A stretch of 64,000 bases of DNA from Mesohalobacter halotolerans (GTDB lineage Bacteria; Bacteroidota; Bacteroidia; Flavobacteriales; Flavobacteriaceae): positions 248,001-312,000 of the forward strand of contig NZ_SWMU01000002.1 of the NCBI RefSeq assembly GCF_006120725.1. The letters run 5' to 3'. Of this stretch, positions 52,418 through 59,339 are shown piece by piece. Under the pieces are notes generated by a model, which was not told the DNA's origin, did no database searches, and saw only the letters and a program-made list of their open reading frames with translations. A program made the position numbers and the translations under genes. Position 1 is the stretch's first letter; every line of letters starts with the position of its first letter.

Positions 52418-52900
52418 TTATAGAAACCTAGCGTGCCAGCTATCTTTTAAAGGAACTTCCCAATAATCTTCAAATTCTTGTTTTGAAGCTACCAAATTAT
52501 TAAAAACAATTGTATTTGCATTAACAGCACGCTGTTTAACCATTTTTTTAAAGTCTAATAGGGGTTTAAACGCTATATGTTCACCATGTTTGTAGGAGAC
52601 GTTCATTTTGTCTAGCAAATCTACCTTAAATTCTTTCTCTAAACTTTGAATAAAATGAACCATACTATCAATTGAACAACCCGATGCATTAGATTGACTT
52701 TCGTCAACACTTATAATAATAAAGCGTCTGTATTTTATAAGAAATGATGTTTTTAACTGATTACCATGGGCTGACCAAGCTTCTAAAAACGTTTTGATGT
52801 CTTTGTTAAGTTTTGAAATTTCTTCCTCTGTAAAGCTTCTGTTACACTGGTAAACCCAAATTTTTGAGGATTTTGGTAACTCGTCGAATTTAACTAGCAT
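52418..52900 (-). CDS. Conserved hypothetical protein (often mislabelled ABC transporter ATPase)
   Basis: A 160-aa soluble protein with the family pattern KIWVYQCNRSFTEEEISKLNKDIKTFLEAWSAHG. It also has YRRFIIISVDESQSNASGCSID and a late NTIVFNNLVASKQEF. It lacks Walker A, Walker B and the ABC signature, so the common database name does not fit. It is first in a two-gene unit with the NagZ-like fusion, with a -7 element at 52920-52927. Function unknown. Confidence 0.8.
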   Translation of the reverse strand: MLVKFDELPKSSKIWVYQCNRSFTEEEISKLNKDIKTFLEAWSAHGNQLKTSFLIKYRRFIIISVDESQSNASGCSIDSMVHFIQSLEKEFKVDLLDKMNVSYKHGEHIAFKPLLDFKKMVKQRAVNANTIVFNNLVASKQEFEDYWEVPLKDSWHARFL

Positions 52901-52919
52901 ATTTTTAATTTATTCATTG

Positions 52920-52927
52920 CAAATATA
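52920..52927 (-). promoter_or_regulatory. Predicted -7 promoter element for the 160-aa gene and the GH3 fusion
   Basis: TATATTTG on the minus strand (TAnnTTTG), 19 nt upstream of the start codon at 52900. Confidence 0.5.
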
Positions 52928-52975
52928 ATGAACGTGCTTGGTTGAAAATGGTAATACTAGTCTAAAATTTAGTAG

Positions 52976-53587
52976 CTAAAAGACACCTCTACAATCGCGT
53001 TTTAATTTTACTTGTATTCTTTCAATTTCTTTAGCACCTGGCGGTAGCATTGCACTGGATAAACCTTCGTACTGATTTGAGTCTTTCCACTTGAGTATGG
53101 TCTCACTAAAAAAAGCTGAAGCCAAAGAATCGGTTTCATATACGACTAAATCAAAGATCTCACCTTTGTCACCACCAAATCTTGTAACCACTTGCCATTT
53201 ACCATTTTCTTTGTAAGATGTGTTGGTATAATCGGATTGCGGATAATATTTTTGGTCAGATGGTCTTAGCAAAACCCAAATGTCTTTGTTATGGCCTTTG
53301 GGGTAAACACCCATGCTGAGAATTCGACAATTAACCGTATCTCCTTCAACTGGTGATGTAACCTGAACTTTTTTGATAGGGTATTCAATATCAGATGTAT
53401 TCCCCACATCAAAAGTTTCAATATCGGCTATCGGCCTTAACGCACCATAACTAAAACCACCATAAAGCAAAAGGACTATGCCTAAAGTACCGAGAATTAT
53501 TCTGAATAGATATTTCTTTTTGTATAAAATGGCGATTAATAAAAAAATTACACCTAACGCAACTGAAACTATGACACTGGCTAACAT
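52976..53587 (-). CDS. Hypothetical membrane-anchored protein
   Basis: A 203-aa protein. Two N-terminal membrane helices (about residues 3-20 and 29-48) are followed by an extracytoplasmic beta-rich domain. Its VQVTSPVEGDTVNCRILSMGVYPKG and WVLLRPSDQKYYPQ segments resemble Ig-like or carbohydrate-binding modules seen in other bacterial membrane proteins. No catalytic motif is seen. It is a single gene with no operon partner. Function unknown. Confidence 0.65.
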   Translation of the reverse strand: MLASVIVSVALGVIFLLIAILYKKKYLFRIILGTLGIVLLLYGGFSYGALRPIADIETFDVGNTSDIEYPIKKVQVTSPVEGDTVNCRILSMGVYPKGHNKDIWVLLRPSDQKYYPQSDYTNTSYKENGKWQVVTRFGGDKGEIFDLVVYETDSLASAFFSETILKWKDSNQYEGLSSAMLPPGAKEIERIQVKLKRDCRGVF

Positions 53588-53704
53588 ACTAAATGGTTTG
53601 ATTCATAAATTTACAAAAAAACTAATATTGTAAATATTTATATGTTATTTTATCGTATAACCCAAAAATGAGCGTAAAAATCAAGTATTTTTTTGATGTA
53701 TTAA

Positions 53705-54379
53705 CTAGAAATGGTTTTGAACGAGTTGTATGATATTGTTATAATGATAAATCTGTATGTCGTCTTTTTCTTTCTTTTGCCTTACAACTTCTACCATAGC
53801 TTTTGCAACATCATTAGCGTGAATCGGTCTAATTTTGGACGGTAATAAAAACGAAAAAGTCTTCATGATGATTTTGGCCACTTTTTCAGCAAACCTAAAT
53901 TCTTGTCTTTTACCGAGTAATATTGAAGGTCTGAATATATGTAGGTATTGAAATCCAAGTTGGGATAGCTCCTCTTCGACTTCTCCTTTTAATTTTGTAT
54001 AAAAATTTGAGCTCTTGGCATCTGCACCTACCGAAGAAACCAAAACAAAAGTATTACAAGCTTTAGACAAACCAAATCTAGCGGCCTTTACAGGAATGTC
54101 ATAATCTACTGAACGGTATTTTTCTTTATTGCCTTTGACTTTTTTGTTGGTTGTCCCTATAGCGCAATAGATGATACTTTGGGGTTCAATGGCATCTCGA
54201 AAGGCTTTATCATCTTTAAAGTCAATAACAACCTCTTTAACCTTAGGATGGTAAAAATTAACTTTTCGTCTTAAGATTGTTGTAATCTGTGTGACAGATT
54301 CATCTTTGATTAAATAGTTTAAAACATGATGACCAATAAGACCTGTCGCACCGAGAAGAGTTACTTTTTTGTTTTTCAT
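53705..54379 (-). CDS. NAD(P)-binding oxidoreductase, extended/atypical SDR (HTATIP2-like)
   Basis: A 224-aa Rossmann-fold protein. The cofactor motif is LLGATGLIGHHVL (about residues 8-20). The CAIGTT strand end and the VLVSSVGADAKSSNFYTKLKGEVEEEL segment (Ser and YxxxK, with Tyr and Lys about 4 apart) are typical of HTATIP2/YwnB-like atypical SDRs. The C-terminal RPIHANDVAKAMVEVVRQ helix also fits. The substrate is unknown; it may bind NADPH as a redox sensor. It is monocistronic. Confidence 0.85.
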   Translation of the reverse strand: MKNKKVTLLGATGLIGHHVLNYLIKDESVTQITTILRRKVNFYHPKVKEVVIDFKDDKAFRDAIEPQSIIYCAIGTTNKKVKGNKEKYRSVDYDIPVKAARFGLSKACNTFVLVSSVGADAKSSNFYTKLKGEVEEELSQLGFQYLHIFRPSILLGKRQEFRFAEKVAKIIMKTFSFLLPSKIRPIHANDVAKAMVEVVRQKKEKDDIQIYHYNNIIQLVQNHF

Positions 54380-54549
54380 GTCACCGGTTCTACAATAGTG
54401 CTAAGATTTAAAAGATGCAATATTTATAAAGATGACTTAAATTATTCTTTTTTAAAAAGAAAGCTGAAATTAAAATATAAAGAAAAAAATTGCTTGTCAA
54501 TTTTGACTTAAAAGAACTAACAACATAAAAATAAGCCGACATCAAGCTA

Positions 54550-55341
54550 TCATAATTCATCAGCTTCAGCAATCATTTCTACAACATCATAGACTTTGAT
54601 ACTGTCTTGCTTTTCTTTGTTTTTAACCCCATCTGTCATCATGGTGTTACAAAATGGACAGCCAGCAGCAATAGCTTCGGGTTGAGTTTCTAAAGCTTCT
54701 TCTGTTCTATGGATATTGACTTCTTTGTTGCCGGGTTCGGCATCTTTAAACATTTGAGCACCACCGGCACCGCAGCATAAACCTCTACTTTTACAGCTTT
54801 TCATTTCTACGAGTTCAACATCCATTTTTCTGAGCAACTCTCTAGGGGCTTCGTACTCACCGTTTGCACGTCCAAGATAACAGGGATCGTGATACGTAAT
54901 GCGTTTACCCTTGAATTCGCCACCTTCTATTTTGAGTTTGCCACCCTCAAGTAGCTGTTTCAAAAATTGAGTATGATGGACAACTTCGTAATCACCACCC
55001 AAAGCAGGATATTCATTTTTGATAGTATTAAAGCAATGTGGACAGGTGGTAACAATTTTTTTGATATTGTATCCATTTAATACTTCGATATTTGTAGCAG
55101 CTTGCATCTGAAACAAAAATTCGTTTCCTGCACGCTTGGCCGGATCGCCTGTACAGCTTTCTTCGGTGCCTAATACAGCAAAATCAATATTAATTTTATT
55201 GAGAATTTTTACAAAAGCCTTAGTTATCTTTTTTGCTCTATCATCAAAACTCCCAGCACAACCTACCCAAAACAAGATCTCGGGTTCTTTTCCTTCTGCC
55301 ATGAGGTTTGCCATTGTAGGCACTTTTAAATTTTCGCTCAT
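54550..55341 (-). CDS. (Fe-S)-binding protein with CCG domains (HdrB/LutA-like)
   Basis: A 263-aa soluble protein with two cysteine-rich CCG repeats. The first spans GCAGSFDD, ESCTGDPAKRAG and TTCPHCFNTIKNEY. The second spans DPCYLG, CKSRGLCCGAGGAQMF and the C-terminal AAGCPFCNTMM. Each CCG domain can hold a non-cubane [4Fe-4S] cluster, as in HdrB. It is the last gene of the amidase-mlaD operon, paired with a membrane HdrC/D-like protein two genes upstream. The two probably form a quinone-linked thiol or disulfide redox complex. The partner substrate is unknown. Confidence 0.9.
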   Translation of the reverse strand: MSENLKVPTMANLMAEGKEPEILFWVGCAGSFDDRAKKITKAFVKILNKINIDFAVLGTEESCTGDPAKRAGNEFLFQMQAATNIEVLNGYNIKKIVTTCPHCFNTIKNEYPALGGDYEVVHHTQFLKQLLEGGKLKIEGGEFKGKRITYHDPCYLGRANGEYEAPRELLRKMDVELVEMKSCKSRGLCCGAGGAQMFKDAEPGNKEVNIHRTEEALETQPEAIAAGCPFCNTMMTDGVKNKEKQDSIKVYDVVEMIAEADEL

Positions 55342-55346
55342 ATCAT

Positions 55347-55784
55347 TTAATCTTTAAACACTTGTATGTTAACATTTTTCATCACTAAATCTGTAAATTT
55401 ACCCTTATAACGAGTAGCTTTCACCAAATGATTATCGATCCAGTGGTAATTTCCACCTCGCGGCTTGCCCATGAGTAAGCTATGATATTTAAAACCGTGC
55501 TTTTGTAGCCAGTTTTCAGTCACTTCTCTATGGTCTTCGGTTCTAGAGGTAAAAAAACAGATTCTGTGTCCGTCTTCATACCATTTATTAATAGTTTTTA
55601 ATGCGTCTTCAAAGGGTTTACATGTGGCCATGCGTTCGGGTTCTTCATTGGGAACATCTTCTGTGACTGTTCCGTCAATATCAATCAAATAATTTTTGAT
55701 ATGATCCGGTAACATTGGACTGACATGTTGGTCACCAGCTATAGTTTCTTTTAAAAATTTATCGTTCTCAGTTTTATCAGACAT
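55347..55784 (-). CDS. HAD-like phosphatase family protein
   Basis: A 145-aa protein with a minimal HAD fold. Motif I is YLIDIDGTVTED (nucleophile Asp, about residues 32-43), motif II is CFFTSRTED (about 76-84), and a late Asp lies in YHWIDNHLVKATRYKGKF. Flavobacterial entries are often labelled phosphoheptose isomerase, but the motifs are those of a HAD hydrolase, not a SIS isomerase. It lies between two Fe-S protein genes with gaps of 5 and 16 nt, which is unusual. Substrate unknown. Confidence 0.8.
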   Translation of the reverse strand: MSDKTENDKFLKETIAGDQHVSPMLPDHIKNYLIDIDGTVTEDVPNEEPERMATCKPFEDALKTINKWYEDGHRICFFTSRTEDHREVTENWLQKHGFKYHSLLMGKPRGGNYHWIDNHLVKATRYKGKFTDLVMKNVNIQVFKD

Positions 55785-55800
55785 AAGAAAATAATTTTGG

Positions 55801-57141
55801 TTAGTTGTCTTGAACCCAATTTAATCGGTCTTGTTGATTGTACGGCCATGGTGCAGCATTGTTTTCTATATTGGTCATGGCATTATTTAATTCTGCTGGA
55901 GCTGCACTCTCTTCCATAACAAGATATTGTCTCATATCCATGATGATAGATAGTGGGTCAATGCCAATCGGGCAAGCTTCAACACAAGCGTTACAAGTTG
56001 TGCATGCCCATAGTTCTTCTCGACTAATGTAATCGTCTAAAAGTTGCTTTTCATCGGATTTAAACTCGCCATTTTTATTGATGTTCTCCCCTATTTCTTC
56101 CAGTCGATCCCTTGTATCCATCATGATTTTACGTGGAGATAACTTCTTTCCGGTTTGGTTTGCCGGGCATTCTGAAGTGCATCGACCACATTCAGTACAG
56201 GTGTAAGCACTTAAAAGCTGGAACCAATTGAGATCAGTAGCGTCGCTAGCTCCGAATTTTTCGGGGATTTCTTCTGATGCATCAGAATCCCCTTCTGCAG
56301 GTGCGGCATACGGGTCTGCATTGGGATCCATCATCATTTTTACTTCACTAGCCACTGTTTCATTGTGACTAAATTGCCCTTTAGGTTTTAGCCTGGAATA
56401 ATATACATTTGGAAAGGCTAACAATATATGCAAATGCTTAGAATAGTATAAATAGTTCAGAAAGAAAAAGATGCCTAGAATATGCAACCACCACGCCGAG
56501 CGTTCGATTGTAATTAGTGTCGCATTAGAAAAACCTTCAAAAAGTGGCAATAAATATTGGCTGATTGGGAAAGCTCCAGCTTGACTATAATGCTCTGCGT
56601 TATTGAGCTGTAATTGATAATCGGTAGCGTTCATGGTTAAAAATAATACCATTAATACCACTTCAAAATACAGAATATTATTGGCATCATTTTTTGGCCA
56701 GGAGGTCATCTCTTTAGACCAAAATCGTTTAATTTTAGAAATATTGCGTCGTGTCCAAAAAAGTATTACACTTATTAATACCAACAAGGCTAAAACTTCA
56801 AAACTCCCAATTAATACATCATAAACCGGCCCAATAAATGAAAATATACGATGCGTCCCTAAGATACCATCAATTATAATTTCTAAAACTTCAATATTGA
56901 TGATGACGAAACCAACATATACTAGAACATGAAGAAAACCCGCTATGGGTCTTGTGACCATTTTGGATTGCCCTAAAGCTACCCTTATCATTTTTTTCAA
57001 CCTTTTTGACTTATGGTCTGTTTTATCGATGTCTTTTCCTAATAAAATGTTTCTTCTCAGCCGGTTTACATTTCTAGAAAAAAACCAAATCGAAAACCCT
57101 AAAGATATAATAAACAGAATTTGTGGTAAATAAGACATCAT
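55801..57141 (-). CDS. Membrane-bound 4Fe-4S dicluster oxidoreductase subunit (HdrC/D-like)
   Basis: A 446-aa protein. An N-terminal membrane part with about five to six helices (residues 5-245) resembles the NarI-like cytochrome b domain. A cytoplasmic ferredoxin-like domain follows with two [4Fe-4S] motifs: CTECGRCTSECP (about residues 310-321) and CTTCNACVEACP (about 379-390). It probably passes electrons between the quinone pool and the CCG protein encoded two genes downstream. It starts 2 nt after the MlaD gene stop. Electron donor and acceptor cannot be named from sequence. Confidence 0.9.
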   Translation of the reverse strand: MMSYLPQILFIISLGFSIWFFSRNVNRLRRNILLGKDIDKTDHKSKRLKKMIRVALGQSKMVTRPIAGFLHVLVYVGFVIINIEVLEIIIDGILGTHRIFSFIGPVYDVLIGSFEVLALLVLISVILFWTRRNISKIKRFWSKEMTSWPKNDANNILYFEVVLMVLFLTMNATDYQLQLNNAEHYSQAGAFPISQYLLPLFEGFSNATLITIERSAWWLHILGIFFFLNYLYYSKHLHILLAFPNVYYSRLKPKGQFSHNETVASEVKMMMDPNADPYAAPAEGDSDASEEIPEKFGASDATDLNWFQLLSAYTCTECGRCTSECPANQTGKKLSPRKIMMDTRDRLEEIGENINKNGEFKSDEKQLLDDYISREELWACTTCNACVEACPIGIDPLSIIMDMRQYLVMEESAAPAELNNAMTNIENNAAPWPYNQQDRLNWVQDN

Positions 57142-57143
57142 AT

Positions 57144-58091
57144 TTATTGGTCTCGATTTTCAGGTTTGACGTATTCTTTATTCTTTTTTCCAAAAACAGA
57201 AAAATGCATATAGCGTTTGGGGTTAAGTTTTAAGTCTTGTAACAATTCTTCCAGTTGTTTTGAAGCTTTTTCCAGATTAACATAGAGTTTATCATCATTC
57301 ATTAGCTTACCAATACTACCGTCACCATTATCAATTTTTGCCGTAATGCTATTGATACTACTAATTGTGGTATTTATGTTATTTACCATTTTACCAAACT
57401 CAACTTGAGACAGGGTATCTGAAAATTGTTTTAATTTTTCAGAAGTCTCTGAAGCATTGTGAATTGTATTTTGAATATCCTCAAGGTTTTCAGACAAGAC
57501 AAAATCTACATTTTCAGCTGTAGAATTCAAGTGTTTAACGGTTTTATTAAAATCATTAATAGATTTTTTAATAGACTCTCTAGTGCCTGTATCCATAACA
57601 TAATTGACAGAGCGAACCAAGGTATCAACACTAGAGACAACACTTTCAACCTTAGTTTGAAGAGGTGCTAGTTGGTCATTTACCAATTCTAATAACCCAG
57701 CCTCTATTTGACCTTGAAGTGTATCTCCGGATTTAGCATTGATGTTATTTTCAAAATCTGGAACTATTGCAATAGACTTCCCGCCTATCAAATCACCACC
57801 ATATATTTCAGCGATACTAGTTTCTGAAAAAGAAAAGCTATTTTTGATATTCATGGTAACTACTAGTTTAGCATCATTTCTTATTTTGATATCGGTCACA
57901 GAACCAATTTGAAGACCATTGATTGTGACAGCAGAAGATGGGCTTAAACCTTCAACCTGATCGTATACTGCGTAGAATGTTCTAGAATTTTCTAATAGAT
58001 TTTTTCCTTTTAAAAAATTATACCCGAAAATGAGTAAAGCTATCGCAACGATAGCCATAAGACCCACTCTTAATTCTTTAGAAATGTTCAC
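57144..58091 (-). CDS. MlaD/MCE-family lipid-transport protein
   Basis: A 315-aa protein. One N-terminal membrane helix (residues about 8-27) is followed by the MCE domain (about 37-115), with YDQVEGLSPSSAVTINGLQIGSVTDI and AEIYGGDLIGGKSIAIVP. A long helical coiled region (about 130-290) rich in Asn/Ser/Thr ends the protein. MCE proteins form hexamers that carry phospholipids between inner and outer membranes with an ABC ATPase and permease (MlaF/MlaE), not seen in this window. It follows the amidase gene by 30 nt in an envelope-related operon. Confidence 0.92.
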   Translation of the reverse strand: MNISKELRVGLMAIVAIALLIFGYNFLKGKNLLENSRTFYAVYDQVEGLSPSSAVTINGLQIGSVTDIKIRNDAKLVVTMNIKNSFSFSETSIAEIYGGDLIGGKSIAIVPDFENNINAKSGDTLQGQIEAGLLELVNDQLAPLQTKVESVVSSVDTLVRSVNYVMDTGTRESIKKSINDFNKTVKHLNSTAENVDFVLSENLEDIQNTIHNASETSEKLKQFSDTLSQVEFGKMVNNINTTISSINSITAKIDNGDGSIGKLMNDDKLYVNLEKASKQLEELLQDLKLNPKRYMHFSVFGKKNKEYVKPENRDQ

Positions 58092-58121
58092 AGACGTTGA
58101 ATTTAATAAGGGTAAAAATAA

Positions 58122-59273
58122 TTATTTGATTTGGGTTTTCAAGGCTTGTTCTATACTAATTTTCTTATCATCTAAATAGGCGATAATAAAAGCGCCTTTA
58201 TAACCTTTATCTTTGGCCTCTAAAAGCTTGTTTTGTATATACTTATGAGAATGAGATTCTGCATATCGGTATTTGTACAAATCTCCTTCTCTTATTCTAA
58301 AAATAGGGTCTAAGCCATTAAAATTCTCTGCACTGGCCTTAATTTTTCGCTTTGCTGCTGCAATTTGTACGTAAAATGTGGCCCGATATTCATCACTAAC
58401 ATCTTGATTTTTGGTAACTTCAGAACCGGCGTAATTATTATCATTTTCTATATGAAGTGCATTTTTGTAATTAATCACAGCTTGGCTTATTTGTTTAGCC
58501 AAATGAGATTGTCCACTCTCTGATTTTAAAAATTTGTTTTCATTCTTATTAGATAAAAATCCCAATTCAACCAGAACACTTGGCATATAGGTTTCTCTTA
58601 ACACTAGAAAACCCGCTTGTTTTACACCTCTGTTTTTACGTTTTAAGTTTTCAGTAAAATTCTTTTGAATATAATCTGCCAGTAAAATACTTTGATCTAA
58701 ATATTCTTCCTGCATTAAACTAAAACCAATGTAAGATTCTGGGGAATTTGGATCAAATCCTCCATATTTTTCTTCGTAATTTTTCTCAAGTTCAATGACT
58801 TGATTTTCTTTCATTGCTACCTCTAGGTTGTCTTGGTTTCGATGTAAACCCAAGACAAAAGTTTCGCTTCCGTAAGGTGAGCGGCTTTTTACACCATTAC
58901 AGTGAATAGAGACAAACAAATCTGCTTTGGCCTTATTGCCAATAACTGCTCTTTCATTTAGGCCAATAAACTCATTGTTTTTACGGGTATAAATCACTTG
59001 TACATCTTGATAGGTTTTGAGTTTTTCACCTACTTTTAAAGCGACCGCTAGAACAATATCTTTTTCATAAATTCCAAATCCAGTTGTTCCGGTATCCTTC
59101 CCGCCATGTCCGGCATCAATAACGACTTTAAACTTTTCTTGGTTTTGAGCTTGAAGAGCAACACTATTAAAACAGTGTAAAAGAACAATAAAGCCCAAAG
59201 TGAAGTGTTTTTTAAAAGTCAAGGCTTTATAAAGACTTTGAAGCTTTAATTTTAATTTTTGTGACCTATTCAT
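58122..59273 (-). CDS. N-acetylmuramoyl-L-alanine amidase (AmiC-like)
   Basis: A 383-aa secreted Zn amidase that cleaves the lactyl-peptide bond of peptidoglycan. A basic N-terminus and signal anchor (about residues 20-42) precede the Amidase_3 domain (about 50-275). Its VVIDAGHGGKDTGTTGFGIYEKDIVLAVA, ADLFVSIHCNGV and SVLVELGFLSN supply the Zn His/Glu residues and catalytic Glu. A C-terminal ~95-residue tail follows a linker; its FYVQIAAAKRKIK and IAYLDDKKIS segments fit an SPOR-like peptidoglycan-binding domain. It is first of the five-gene operon, divergent from lptD. Confidence 0.92.
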   Translation of the reverse strand: MNRSQKLKLKLQSLYKALTFKKHFTLGFIVLLHCFNSVALQAQNQEKFKVVIDAGHGGKDTGTTGFGIYEKDIVLAVALKVGEKLKTYQDVQVIYTRKNNEFIGLNERAVIGNKAKADLFVSIHCNGVKSRSPYGSETFVLGLHRNQDNLEVAMKENQVIELEKNYEEKYGGFDPNSPESYIGFSLMQEEYLDQSILLADYIQKNFTENLKRKNRGVKQAGFLVLRETYMPSVLVELGFLSNKNENKFLKSESGQSHLAKQISQAVINYKNALHIENDNNYAGSEVTKNQDVSDEYRATFYVQIAAAKRKIKASAENFNGLDPIFRIREGDLYKYRYAESHSHKYIQNKLLEAKDKGYKGAFIIAYLDDKKISIEQALKTQIK

Positions 59274-59284
59274 TTAATAATATG

Positions 59285-59292
59285 TAATTTTG
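59285..59292 (+). promoter_or_regulatory. Predicted -7 promoter element for lptD
   Basis: TAATTTTG (TAnnTTTG), 47 nt upstream of the TTG start of lptD. It lies within 30 bp of the opposite-strand element for the amidase gene. Confidence 0.45.
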
Positions 59293-59319
59293 ACGGTTTT
59301 TATAACAGTATCATTATAA

Positions 59320-59327
59320 CAAAAATA
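59320..59327 (-). promoter_or_regulatory. Predicted -7 promoter element for the amidase-mlaD-Fe-S operon
   Basis: TATTTTTG on the minus strand (TAnnTTTG), 46 nt upstream of the amidase start codon at 59273. Confidence 0.45.
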
Positions 59328-59339
59328 CGACTATAAATC

